The translations under genes and the position numbers were made by a program. The notes beneath the pieces are model-generated. The model saw nothing but the letters and a program-made list of their open reading frames with translations. It was not told the DNA's origin and did no database searches. 47,686 nucleotides of DNA from Candidatus Avilachnospira avistercoris (GTDB lineage Bacteria; Bacillota; Clostridia; Lachnospirales; Lachnospiraceae): NCBI GenBank assembly GCA_018714145.1, contig DVNS01000015.1, positions 1 to 47,686 of the forward strand. Reading direction: 5' to 3'. Shown piece by piece: positions 16,108 through 24,955 of the stretch (the first letter of the stretch is position 1; every line of letters begins with the position of its first letter).

Positions 16108-18409
16108 CATGTCCTCCGTTCTTCTTTGCCGCATAATAGTTCATAAGGCAGCCAAGCAGAAGTATCTCCTTTTCCTCCTTGGTAAGGGGAGCGATATGGA
16201 GCAGTATCTCCGTGACCTTATGCTCAGAGACTACCTTTGCCCTTATACTTGAATCTCCGTTTTGGATATGCTCCCTGATGTCCGGCACATATATCAGATC
16301 CCCGGGCTTATAGTCAAATTCCACGTCCTTATCTATGGTAAATGGCATCATGCCCCAGTTGATACAGTTGGAACGATATCGCTTGGTGGCGAACTCATAG
16401 CAGATATTGGCGCAGCCCCCCAGTACCCTCTGACAGGAGGCTGCCTGCTCCCTTGCCGAGCCGTCGCCGGGCTTTCGGGCAAATATGACTGAGCCCATGC
16501 TGATATCCGAAAGCCTGTCCTTAAGCTCTTTGCTCAAGGCTTTTGAGTCCTGAGCAGCCTTTTCCGGGGGGCTGTCGATGAGCCCAAGAAGCGAAAGGGC
16601 CTCCATGACATGTTCGGAGGGCCTGCCCTCCTCTAAGAGCTCTGCCTCTTTCCTGATATCGGCGGTGCGGGGCACATACTCCGGATCCCTCCTTGAAAGG
16701 GCAAAGGAAGCGAGCTTAAGGGGATTGGACCTGTACGAGGAGGTCTCTCCCGAGGGAATCAGCTCGTCCGTCGTGGTGACCTCATCCTGAATGACTGAAG
16801 CCAGCTCCATGATAAGATCCTTCTTAAGCTCGGGTATGGCAGGCCATTCGGCTATGTTTGGCCCGTAGCTTAAACTCTCACCCTTCTTCGGCGAGCCAAA
16901 GCCATAGTATACACGCTTGTCATAGACTGAACCGTCAAAGCCATAGGAGGCAGGGAAGCTCGGCTCATAGTCTATGTCGGTCGCCGGTGTGAGCCTGCCG
17001 TGATTGGCTGCCGTGGCGGCTATGCTCCTTGCGTCCATCAGCATGACGGCGCTGAGCTGTCCGTCTCCGGGACGGGAGCCCTCTCTGTTGGGGAAGTTCC
17101 TCGTGGTATGCCTGATGGATAGGGCATTGTTTGCGGGCACGTCTCCGGCTCCGAAGCAGGGACCGCAGAAGCAGGGCTTGAACACGGCTCCGGCCTCGGT
17201 AAGCTTTGTCATGATGCCGTTTTTGATGAGCTCAAGGTTCACCGGCATGCTGGGGGGATATATGGAGAGGCTGAAGGCACCGCTGCCTATATCCCGCCCT
17301 TTAAGTATGGAGGCAGCCTCAGCAATATTTTCATACATACCGCCGGCGCAGCCTGCGATGATACCCTGATCTATGTAAATGTGTCCGTCCCTTATCTTAT
17401 CCGTAAGCTTAAGGCTTACCTTGTCTCCAAACTGCTCAGAGGCTCTTTTTTCAGTCTCTCTGAGTATATCTGCTCCATCCTCCATAAGTTCCCTGATGGT
17501 ATAGGCTTCCGAGGGATGGAAGGGCAGGGCTGCCATGGGCTCCATGGAGGAGAGATCTATCTCTATCATTGCATCATAATAGGCTCCATCCTCAGGCTTA
17601 AGCTCCTTATAGGCCTCCGCTCTGCCGTGGATAGAAAGATATTCTTCAACCCTTTCATCGGTCTCCCATATGGAGGACAGGCAGGCTGTTTCGGTAGTCA
17701 TGACATCTATGCCTATACGGAAGTCCATGGACAGGTCCTTGATGCCGGGACCGCAGAATTCAAGTATGCTGTTTTTTACGAAGCCATTTTTATAGACTGC
17801 ACCGCAGAGGGCTATGGCCACGTCATGGGGGCCCACGCCCCGTTTGGGCTTTCCGCTCAGCCATACCAGCACCACTCTGGGAGCAGGGATGTCGTAGGTA
17901 TTTTCAAGGAGCTGCTTTACCAGCTCGGGCCCTCCCTCGCCTATGCCGAGAGTACCGAGGGCTCCGTATCTTGTGTGGCTGTCAGAGCCGAGTATCATGC
18001 GTCCGCAGCCCGCCATCATCTCCCTTGCATACTGGTGGATGACTGCCTGATTGGCAGGAACATATATGCCGCCGTATTTTACCGCAGCAGAGAGCCCGAA
18101 CACATGGTCGTCCTCATTGATGGTGCCGCCTACGGCACAAAGGCTGTTGTGGCAGTTGGTAAGCACATAGGGCACTGGAAATTCCGTAAGTCCGCTGGCC
18201 TTGGCTGTCTGTATGATGCCCACATAAGTTATGTCGTGGGATATGAGGCTGTCAAAGCTGATGCGAAGGCTGTCATCCCCCGGGCCCTTATCATGGGCAC
18301 GGAGTATCTGATAGGCCATGGTATGCTCCCTTGCCTTTATATCCGGGGCCGGAGCCTTTTCGGGCTTCCCGTTTTTTAGGTAAACGCCATTATCATTGAG
18401 CTTAAGCAT
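16067..18409 (-). CDS. acn: Aconitate hydratase
   Basis: A 780-residue iron-sulfur enzyme that interconverts citrate and isocitrate. It shows SDSHTRYGALGTLGIGEGGP near residue 144 and FKPCFCGPCFGAGDVPANN near 416, which supply cluster cysteines, and a C-terminal swivel domain with ANICYEFATKRYRSNCINWG near 675. It is shorter than AcnA/AcnB (about 850-900) and matches the compact aconitase of Clostridia. The start has AAAGGGG before it and a strong promoter at 18451-18479. It is divergent from citrate synthase and cotranscribed with icd, giving the oxidative half of the TCA cycle. Confidence 0.92.
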   Translation of the reverse strand: MLKLNDNGVYLKNGKPEKAPAPDIKAREHTMAYQILRAHDKGPGDDSLRISFDSLISHDITYVGIIQTAKASGLTEFPVPYVLTNCHNSLCAVGGTINEDDHVFGLSAAVKYGGIYVPANQAVIHQYAREMMAGCGRMILGSDSHTRYGALGTLGIGEGGPELVKQLLENTYDIPAPRVVLVWLSGKPKRGVGPHDVAIALCGAVYKNGFVKNSILEFCGPGIKDLSMDFRIGIDVMTTETACLSSIWETDERVEEYLSIHGRAEAYKELKPEDGAYYDAMIEIDLSSMEPMAALPFHPSEAYTIRELMEDGADILRETEKRASEQFGDKVSLKLTDKIRDGHIYIDQGIIAGCAGGMYENIAEAASILKGRDIGSGAFSLSIYPPSMPVNLELIKNGIMTKLTEAGAVFKPCFCGPCFGAGDVPANNALSIRHTTRNFPNREGSRPGDGQLSAVMLMDARSIAATAANHGRLTPATDIDYEPSFPASYGFDGSVYDKRVYYGFGSPKKGESLSYGPNIAEWPAIPELKKDLIMELASVIQDEVTTTDELIPSGETSSYRSNPLKLASFALSRRDPEYVPRTADIRKEAELLEEGRPSEHVMEALSLLGLIDSPPEKAAQDSKALSKELKDRLSDISMGSVIFARKPGDGSAREQAASCQRVLGGCANICYEFATKRYRSNCINWGMMPFTIDKDVEFDYKPGDLIYVPDIREHIQNGDSSIRAKVVSEHKVTEILLHIAPLTKEEKEILLLGCLMNYYAAKKNGGHDGTHQNEIPHRRA

Positions 18410-18450
18410 CGTGTTCCCCTTTCGCTGATAAAGTCATATAGATATGCAAC

Positions 18451-18479
18451 AGTATACTTTTTTTTAGTCTGCACTTCAA
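18451..18479 (-). promoter_or_regulatory. Promoter of acn-icd
   Basis: On the minus strand: TTGAAG (18479-18474), 17-nt spacer, TATACT (18456-18451), about 40 nt before the acn start codon. Confidence 0.75.
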
Positions 18480-18506
18480 TCATTTAACGTATAAAAATGA
18501 AAGGCC

Positions 18507-18535
18507 TTGAAAAATTGGCCCTAAAAGATTAGTAT
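18507..18535 (+). promoter_or_regulatory. Promoter of citrate synthase
   Basis: TTGAAA (18507-18512), 17-nt spacer, TAGTAT (18530-18535). With the acn promoter 28 bp away on the other strand, one regulator bound between them could control both directions. Confidence 0.65.
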
Positions 18536-18576
18536 AAGGATAAAATCTTTGGAAGGAACCGGAAAGGAGCACTGAT

Positions 18577-19935
18577 ATGACAGCTGAATACGCAAAGGAA
18601 TACATGGTTCGTCTCAGCGAGGAGATGAAGGGACAGTATGTTATAAACCCGAGATATCTTAATGATGTCAATCTTAAAAGGGGACTTAGGAATGCTGACG
18701 GTACCGGAGTGCTGGTGGGCGTCACCGGCATAGGAAGCGTTCAGGGTTATTATGTAGAGGACGGCGTCAGGGTGCCCCAAGAAGGAAGACTTTACTACAG
18801 AGGCATCAGTATGGAGGACATAGTTGAGGCCCACAGAAAGAGCGACACCTTTGGCTTTGAGGAGGTAGTCTATCTTCTGGTGGTAGGAAAGCTTCCTACC
18901 AAGGCTCAGCTTGAGGAATTCAATGAGATGCTGGCTGCGGCAAGGGACCTGCCCAAGGGCTTTTATGAGGACATGATACTAAAGATACCCAGCCGCAATG
19001 TCATGAACAAGCTGGCAAGATGCGTGCTGGCCCTATACTCATATGATGAGGACCCGGACGACACCTCCCTTCAGAACATGGTAAAGCAGTCCATAGCTCT
19101 GATAGCGAGATTTCCGACCATAGTGGCTCAGGCCTATGCTACCAAGAGGCATCACTTTGATGGAAAGTCCCTTTACATACATAATCCGAAGTCGGAGCTT
19201 TCAGTATCGGAAAATTTCCTTCGCATGATAAGGGCTGATAAGAGCTTTACGCATAATGAGGCCCTGCTCCTTGACCTTATGCTCATGATACAGGCCGAGC
19301 ACGGCGGCGGCAATAACTCTGCCTTTGTGTGCCGTGCCCTGTCTTCCACCATGACTGATACCTACAGCGCCATAGCCGGAGCCATAGGATCCCTTAAGGG
19401 GCCCCTTCACGGAGGTGCCAACAGTAAGGTCATGGAGATGTTTGGCTATATCGAGGAAAATGTCAAGGACTGGAAGGATGACGAGGCGGTGAAGGACTAC
19501 CTCAGGAGGATAGTAAGGAAGGAAGCCGGAGACCGCTCCGGCAAGATATACGGCCTCGGCCATGCGGTCTATACCGTATCTGACCCGAGGGCTAAGCTCA
19601 TCAGGAAATATGCCGTGGATGTTGCCAAGGAAAAGGGCTATATGGAGGAGCTGGAGCTCCTTGAAAAGGTAGAAGAATTTGGCGTGCCCATCCTGATGGA
19701 GGAAAAGCAGATGGATATGCCCATCTGTGCCAATGTAGACCTCTACAGCGGACTCATCTATAAGATGCTGGGGATCCCGGAGGAGCTCTGTACGCCGCTG
19801 TTTGCAGTGGCAAGGATATCCGGCTGGTGCGCCCACCGCATCGAAGAGGTCATGACCGGAGGCCGTCTCATGCGTCCCGCATACAGGGCCAGCATGATAA
19901 GAGTGCCTTATATAGACATAGAAAACAGAAAATAA
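18577..19935 (+). CDS. gltA: Citrate synthase
   Basis: A 452-residue citrate/2-methylcitrate synthase that joins acetyl-CoA and oxaloacetate. Family elements are GRLYYRGISMEDIV near residue 70, the active-site histidine region MIQAEHGGGNNSAFVCRAL near 244, GPLHGGANSKVMEMFG near 272, GKIYGLGHAVYTVSDPRAK near 324, and the C-terminal GWCAHRIEEVM. The start has GAAAGGAGCA before it. It is divergent from acn-icd, so the three genes give oxaloacetate to 2-oxoglutarate. It ends only 6 nt from the convergent radical SAM gene. Confidence 0.95.
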   Translation: MTAEYAKEYMVRLSEEMKGQYVINPRYLNDVNLKRGLRNADGTGVLVGVTGIGSVQGYYVEDGVRVPQEGRLYYRGISMEDIVEAHRKSDTFGFEEVVYLLVVGKLPTKAQLEEFNEMLAAARDLPKGFYEDMILKIPSRNVMNKLARCVLALYSYDEDPDDTSLQNMVKQSIALIARFPTIVAQAYATKRHHFDGKSLYIHNPKSELSVSENFLRMIRADKSFTHNEALLLDLMLMIQAEHGGGNNSAFVCRALSSTMTDTYSAIAGAIGSLKGPLHGGANSKVMEMFGYIEENVKDWKDDEAVKDYLRRIVRKEAGDRSGKIYGLGHAVYTVSDPRAKLIRKYAVDVAKEKGYMEELELLEKVEEFGVPILMEEKQMDMPICANVDLYSGLIYKMLGIPEELCTPLFAVARISGWCAHRIEEVMTGGRLMRPAYRASMIRVPYIDIENRK

Positions 19936-19941
19936 GCTGCA

Positions 19942-20847
19942 TTAAAGCCCGCTTAGGTCAAAGGGAGGGGTATACTCCTCCCTTGCACTTTGACGCTCCT
20001 GCATATATCCGAGGTCCAGACCAAGCCTTAGGGCCTCATCAACCACCTTGTCATATTCGTAGCTTGTGATGCGGCGGTTTATTTCAGGATGCTCTGAGGC
20101 ATGATAAAAGGGAGTATACTGGCTGAGGAGACTTATGAGCCAAGCCCTTTCAGGCAGCTCCTCCTTCATCCAGTGAAGGAGATGGATGGAGTCCTCCCTT
20201 TGTCCGGGAAGGACCATATGCCGTATGATGGTACCTCTTTTAAGGGAGCCATTTTCATTGAAGACAGGGGCTCCGGTCTGGCGTATCATCTCCTTTATGG
20301 CTTCGGAGGCATGGCTGAAGTAATCCGGTGCGGCAGAATACCTTCCGGATAGTTCAGAGGAAAGGTATTTTAAGTCCGGAAGATAGATATCTATATAGCC
20401 CTCCAGCATGCGGAGGGTCTCGACCCGCTCATAGCCTCCGCAGTTATAGACGAGGGGGATATGAAGGAGGGGACGGGCCCTTTCAAGCACCGGCAGTATG
20501 GAGGGAAGGAACTGGGTGGCGGTGATGAGATCTATGTTTTGCGCGCCCTCGTCCTGAAGCCTGAGCATGATGTCAAGGAGCCTGTCGGAAGCTACGACCT
20601 GTCCGAGGCCTTCTTGGCTTATATCGTAATTCTGGCAGAAGCAGCAGCGCAGAGTACAGCCGCTGAAAAATATGGCTCCGCTTCCTCCTTGCTCGGAAAG
20701 ACAGGGCTCCTCCCAAAGATGGAGAGCAGCTCTGGCAGCCCTTATGGACGTGCCCTGACCGCATACGCCAGTGGTTCTCCTTCTGTCCGCTCCGCACATC
20801 CTTGGGCAGAGCCTGCAGTTTTCATAAAGATAGCTTAGGTCATTCAT
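19942..20847 (-). CDS. PflX-like radical SAM protein (COG1313 type)
   Basis: A 301-residue protein related to pyruvate formate-lyase activases. It has an N-terminal Cys pair cluster CRLCPRMCGADR with TTGVCG (residues 11-31), then the radical SAM motif SGCTLRCCFCQNYDIS (C-x3-C-x2-C, about 63-78). The extra N-terminal cysteines fit the COG1313 group of unknown target. By family it would cleave SAM with a [4Fe-4S] cluster to make a radical; the partner is not in this window. Start ATG 20847 has AAGGAA 9 nt before it. It lies back to back with citrate synthase without an obvious terminator between the stops. Confidence 0.85.
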   Translation of the reverse strand: MNDLSYLYENCRLCPRMCGADRRRTTGVCGQGTSIRAARAALHLWEEPCLSEQGGSGAIFFSGCTLRCCFCQNYDISQEGLGQVVASDRLLDIMLRLQDEGAQNIDLITATQFLPSILPVLERARPLLHIPLVYNCGGYERVETLRMLEGYIDIYLPDLKYLSSELSGRYSAAPDYFSHASEAIKEMIRQTGAPVFNENGSLKRGTIIRHMVLPGQREDSIHLLHWMKEELPERAWLISLLSQYTPFYHASEHPEINRRITSYEYDKVVDEALRLGLDLGYMQERQSAREEYTPPFDLSGL

Positions 20848-20979
20848 TTGTATCGTTCCTTAATATTTGCTGCTGTCCTCAAAATAGTGGTGAAGGGAAG
20901 CGAGTCTGGTCTCGTTTCCTTAAAAAGGATAGCATCATCCGCCTGAAAAACCAAGAGCTGCTTTTTGGAAAATAAACAA

Positions 20980-21058
20980 AGTCTGCAGATCCTGCAAAGC
21001 TTCTGCCGAGAGGTCCTGCGCAAAGACAGCCGGAGGCAGAATCTTTAGCAGGCAGACT
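20980..21058. repeat. Dispersed hairpin repeat, copy B
   Basis: Outer arms AGTCTGC (20980-20986) and GCAGACT (21052-21058), inner arms CCTGCAAAGCTTCTGCC (20991-21007) and a matching imperfect arm around 21032-21050. It shares about 80% of a 59-nt stretch with copy A (14808-14866). A stem T-A pair in A is G-C here, so the pairing is kept. It sits between the divergent radical SAM and lipid kinase genes, in the leader of the latter. Confidence 0.7.
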
Positions 21059-21111
21059 GCATGGCTTAAAGCATTTTATAACACGGAGAACAAGCTTTAT
21101 CGAGGTCATTT

Positions 21112-22044
21112 ATGAAGAATCTTTTATATATTTGCAATCCGGTCTCGGGAAGGGGCAGGGCCAAGGAACGGCTCTCGGATATCATAAGCTTTTATAACGA
21201 CCTTGGCTTTGCTCCAAGGGTGGTCATGACCGCCCCTCACCGGGACATAACAGGGGAGATAGCAGAGCTTTCAGATGACGACTTCCTTGTGTGCTCCGGC
21301 GGAGACGGCATGGTAAATCTGATGATAGAAACCATGGCCAAGCTTGGAAGGGATATACCCATTGGATATATCCCCATGGGCACGACCAATGATTTTTCAA
21401 AGAGCATCGGACTCCCCAAGGAGCTTGAGGCACTGCTTAAGGCCTCGGTTTCCGAGCATAAGCTCAGGCTGGATGCCGGAGAGCTTATGGGGAGACGCTT
21501 TGCCTATGTGGCAGGCTTCGGCAACTTTACCGACATATCCTATAAGACTCCGAGGGTGACGAAAAACCTCCTTGGTTACTTGGCCTATGTGCTTGAAGGG
21601 GCCAAGTCCATATCGGATATCAGGCCCTTCCATGTGAGGGTCAGCGTGGGTGATGAGCTGCTGGAGGCGGATTATATACTCGGGCTTGTGACCAATTCCA
21701 CATCAGTGGCCGGAGTCAGGCCCTTGGGAGGCTTTGAGACGAAGCTTGATGACGGGCTCATGGAGCTGGTGCTCATAAAGATGCCTAAGAAGCTTTCCGA
21801 GCTGAGGGAGATACTTGGCTCCTATCTTAGTCAGGAGCAGGGCTCAGAGCTCATAGAATACAGGCAGGGCAGAAGCTTCAGCTTTGAATCGCCGAAGCTT
21901 GCCTGGACCCTTGACGGGGAGTTCGGAGGCTGCTATGACAGGACAGATATAAGAGTCATTCCTTCGGCATTTTCAGTGAGGGTGCCGGAGCCTGACGTAA
22001 AGTCCGGAGGATATAAACAAAAAGGGGGAGAAATACATGCTTAA
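21112..22044 (+). CDS. Diacylglycerol/lipid kinase family protein
   Basis: A 310-residue soluble kinase of the DagK/YegS family, which phosphorylates diacylglycerol or other lipids with ATP. The N-terminal catalytic domain shows NPVSGRGRAKERL near residue 9, CSGGDGMVNLMIETM (the GGDGT-like nucleotide motif) near 62 and GYIPMGTTNDFSKSIGLP near 83. The C-terminal beta domain includes WTLDGEFGG. DgkB recycles diacylglycerol made by lipoteichoic acid or glycolipid synthesis, which is the likely role. It overlaps the M20 gene by 8 nt. Its own start has only a weak ribosome site (GAGG, 7 nt before ATG). Confidence 0.9.
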   Translation: MKNLLYICNPVSGRGRAKERLSDIISFYNDLGFAPRVVMTAPHRDITGEIAELSDDDFLVCSGGDGMVNLMIETMAKLGRDIPIGYIPMGTTNDFSKSIGLPKELEALLKASVSEHKLRLDAGELMGRRFAYVAGFGNFTDISYKTPRVTKNLLGYLAYVLEGAKSISDIRPFHVRVSVGDELLEADYILGLVTNSTSVAGVRPLGGFETKLDDGLMELVLIKMPKKLSELREILGSYLSQEQGSELIEYRQGRSFSFESPKLAWTLDGEFGGCYDRTDIRVIPSAFSVRVPEPDVKSGGYKQKGGEIHA

Positions 22045-23248
22045 GGATTATGTACTTAAGGAGCACGACTATATCATAGAGACAAGGAGGTATCTGCACA
22101 GTCACCCTGAGCTCAGTATGAAGGAGTATGAGACGGCAGCATTTATAGAGCGGGAGCTGGATCGCTTCGGCATAGCCCATGAACGGGTCGGGGAGACCGG
22201 AGTATATGGCTGGATAGACGGAAAGGCAGAGAAAGGCTCAGGCAGAGCCCTCTGCGTGGCCCTCAGGGCTGACATAGACGCCCTTCCGATGCAGGACCTG
22301 AAGAGCTCCTGCCCCTATCGCTCCCAGCATGAGGGCATCTGTCATTCCTGCGGGCATGACGGACATACTGCTACTCTGCTTGCTGCGGCAAAGATACTTA
22401 AGGAGAAGGAGCAGGACTTCTGCGGCCGCATAAAGCTCTTTTTCCAGCAGGGAGAGGAGGTCTGCGGCGGAGCAAGGCTCTTTGTGGAGGCCGGTCTCAT
22501 GGATGATGTGGACAGGGTCTACAGCGCCCATGTGAGCCCCAGGATAGAGTCAGGGTACATTTCCCTTACTCCCGGCCCTGTCAATGCGGCCTGCGACTAC
22601 TTTAAGATAACTGTCCTCGGGAAAAGTGCCCATGTGGCTACTCCGGATCAGGGAGTGGACGCTCTCTACATAGCCTCCCAGATAGTCGTGGCCCTTCAGT
22701 CAGTGATATCCAGAAATACCTCGCCCCTTGATACGGTGGTCCTTGGCGTGGGAAAGCTGAACTGCGGCACGGCCTACAACATCGTGGCTGATAAAGCAGT
22801 GCTGGAGGGCACCACTAGGACCTTCGGCACCGAGTCCAGAGAACGGACCAACAGGAGGGTCAGGGAGATAGCAGAGGCCACGGCCTCCATGTACGGAGCC
22901 AGCGTAGAGATAGAGTTTGAAAACCATGCCCTTGCGGTCATCAATGACGAGGAGGCAGTGTCAGAGGTCTCCGAGGTCACGAAGGAGCTCATACCGGAGG
23001 ACCATATCATCAGCAATATGGACAAGTCCTTAAGCGCTGATGACGTAGCCTTTTATATTGCAAAGGCCAAGGGCATGTATGCCTATGTGGGCACTAAAAA
23101 TGTGGCAAAGGACCCCAATACTGAGACCCCCTACCACAATGGAAGCTTCGATATAGATGAGGAGGCGCTGCTCCTTTCCTGCAATATCTATGTGGACTAT
23201 GCCCTCAGATGCCTGAACGGTTTGGAAGTTAAAGCCACGGAAGGGTAA
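22037..23248 (+). CDS. M20 family amidohydrolase (N-acyl amino acid hydrolase type)
   Basis: A 403-residue zinc or manganese aminoacylase/carboxypeptidase. Family motifs are RYLHSHPELSMKEYETAAFI near residue 18, DIDALPMQ near 79, CHSCGHDGHTATLLAAAKIL near 100 (metal ligands), FFQQGEEVCGGA near 135 and PDQGVDALYIASQIVVAL in the dimerisation domain. It cleaves an acyl group from an amino acid or dipeptide; the exact substrate (hippurate, N-acetyl-diaminopimelate and others) cannot be read out. Start ATG 22037 follows AAAGGGGGAG. It is translationally coupled to the lipid kinase and closed by a terminator. Confidence 0.9.
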   Translation: MLKDYVLKEHDYIIETRRYLHSHPELSMKEYETAAFIERELDRFGIAHERVGETGVYGWIDGKAEKGSGRALCVALRADIDALPMQDLKSSCPYRSQHEGICHSCGHDGHTATLLAAAKILKEKEQDFCGRIKLFFQQGEEVCGGARLFVEAGLMDDVDRVYSAHVSPRIESGYISLTPGPVNAACDYFKITVLGKSAHVATPDQGVDALYIASQIVVALQSVISRNTSPLDTVVLGVGKLNCGTAYNIVADKAVLEGTTRTFGTESRERTNRRVREIAEATASMYGASVEIEFENHALAVINDEEAVSEVSEVTKELIPEDHIISNMDKSLSADDVAFYIAKAKGMYAYVGTKNVAKDPNTETPYHNGSFDIDEEALLLSCNIYVDYALRCLNGLEVKATEG

Positions 23249-23259
23249 GGTGCATTGCC

Positions 23260-23287
23260 AACAAAGTCCGACGCTGCTTTGTTTTTA
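23260..23287 (+). terminator. Terminator of the lipid kinase-M20 operon
   Basis: AACAAAG (23260-23266) pairs with CTTTGTT (23277-23283) and continues into a T-run (23282-23286). It lies in the gap before the convergent MATE gene and may serve both. Confidence 0.7.
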
Positions 23288-23298
23288 AAATAAGACGC

Positions 23299-24669
23299 TT
23301 ATAGGCTCAGCTTTTTCTTATTGAAAATGTAGTAGATGAGCCCTGCCGCATCTGCAAGGAACCAGCCTATGGGCACTGACCACCAGATACCGGCCACGCC
23401 TATCGAGGGGATGGCAGAAAGGGTATAGGCAAGCAGCACCCTCGTGCCTAAAGATATGACTGTCAGGACCACGGACATGCCGGGCTTTCCAAGGGCCCGA
23501 TAGAGGCCGTAAAGCAGGAAGAGACAGCCTATGCCGCAGTAAAAGGCGCCCTCGCTGCGAAGATACCTTACCCCCTCGGTAATGATGGCGGTCTCCGAGC
23601 CGTCCACAAATATCTGCATGAGCAGCGGTGCCGTGATGAACACTATGGCAGAGACCAATACGCTGAACACCACGGCGGTGATGATGGCTCCCTTAAGCCC
23701 TGCCCTTATCCTGTCGGACTTTTTTGCGCCGTAGTTCTGGGCGATGAAGGTGGAGAAGGCATTGCCGAAGTCCTGAACCGGCATATAGGCGAAGGAGTCT
23801 ATCTTGACCGCTGCAGCAAAGGCGGCCATGACCGAGGGACCGAAGCTGTTGACGAGGCCTTGGACCATCAGGATTCCGAGGTTCATGACTGACTGCTGGA
23901 CGCAGGTGAGCAGGGAAAAACCGGATATCTCCTTAAGGCACTTCTTGGTAACTCTCAGGTGCCTTTTTTTGAGCCTTAGCTCAGGCTTGCGGATAAAGGT
24001 AAATATCATGAGCCCCACGCCGGATACATACTGGGAGATGACCGTAGCCTCCGCAGCCCCTGCCACGCCCCTCGAAAGTCCCACCACAAACCAGAGGTCA
24101 AGGATGATATTGAGTATGGCTGATATGGCGAGGAACAGAAGGGGAGTGGCGGAGTCGCCGATGGCCCTTAAGAGTGAGGCAAAGTAATTATATAAAAATG
24201 TGGCGCTTATGCCGTAAAATATGACCACGAGATACTCCCTCATGAGCTCCCAGACCTCGTCAGGTACCCTCAGGAACCAGAGTATCTGGTCGGTAAAGGC
24301 AAATACCAGCATATTGAGCAGAAGGCAGAGGGCGGCTATGAGCACGAAGGCTCCGCTCATGGCTTCCTTCAGGCCGTCAAAGTCCTTTTCTCCGAAGCGT
24401 ATGGAAAACAGGGCTCCGCTTCCCATACAGAGTCCAAGGAGTATGGAGGTTATGAAGGTCATCAGGGTATAGGCAGAGCCTACGGCAGCCAAGGGGTCAG
24501 GGCCCAGGAACTTTCCTACTATCAGGGTATCTGCCACGTTATAGCACTGCTGGAGCAGATTTCCAAGTATCATGGGTACTGCAAACCTCAGCATGGAGGC
24601 CATGACCGGTCCCTCAGTAAGGTCTCCGCGCCTCAAGGCCTTTGAAGATGCGTCTTCGTTGATTTTCAT
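23299..24669 (-). CDS. MATE family efflux transporter
   Basis: A 456-residue membrane protein with about twelve hydrophobic segments in two related halves, the MATE layout. Near the start MLRFAVPMILGNLLQQCYNV and DTLIVGKFLGPDPLAAVGSA are typical of the first half; in the second half GNAFSTFIAQNYGAKKSDRI is the matching stretch. It exports drugs or metabolites in exchange for Na+ or H+. No local regulator was found. It is transcribed on its own, convergent with the M20 gene; the minus-strand start has AAAAGGAC about 9 nt before it. Confidence 0.93.
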   Translation of the reverse strand: MKINEDASSKALRRGDLTEGPVMASMLRFAVPMILGNLLQQCYNVADTLIVGKFLGPDPLAAVGSAYTLMTFITSILLGLCMGSGALFSIRFGEKDFDGLKEAMSGAFVLIAALCLLLNMLVFAFTDQILWFLRVPDEVWELMREYLVVIFYGISATFLYNYFASLLRAIGDSATPLLFLAISAILNIILDLWFVVGLSRGVAGAAEATVISQYVSGVGLMIFTFIRKPELRLKKRHLRVTKKCLKEISGFSLLTCVQQSVMNLGILMVQGLVNSFGPSVMAAFAAAVKIDSFAYMPVQDFGNAFSTFIAQNYGAKKSDRIRAGLKGAIITAVVFSVLVSAIVFITAPLLMQIFVDGSETAIITEGVRYLRSEGAFYCGIGCLFLLYGLYRALGKPGMSVVLTVISLGTRVLLAYTLSAIPSIGVAGIWWSVPIGWFLADAAGLIYYIFNKKKLSL

Positions 24670-24862
24670 AGTTTATCTGTCCTTTTACTTATCTTTGATG
24701 TCCGCTCTGCTATCAGAGAACCTGCCGCAGTCAGAAGCCTCTGCGGGAACCTGCCATATTGTTTTTAAGGCTTAGGTATGCAGGCCCTGCTTTCCGGCAT
24801 CGGACCTATTATAACGCTGATGAAGGCTTTTGCAGGTATCGGCGGCGAATGAGAAAGAAGCA

Positions 24863-24891
24863 TTGACATATCGCATTATTTTGCAGATAAT
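24863..24891 (+). promoter_or_regulatory. Promoter of the acyltransferase gene
   Basis: TTGACA (24863-24868), 17-nt spacer, GATAAT (24886-24891), about 65 nt before the ATG. The rest of the gap 24670-24862 holds no gene that I recognise. Confidence 0.75.
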
Positions 24892-24955
24892 CAATCTAAT
24901 GTCGAAAGGCTGATTTGTCAATCCCTTAGCTCCAAGAAAAAGGAAAATCCCAGTT

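Noticed and set aside
17381-18379. Long open frame on the plus strand (332 codons)
   Set aside because: It lies wholly antisense to aconitase, has no family features and owes its length to codon bias in the real gene.
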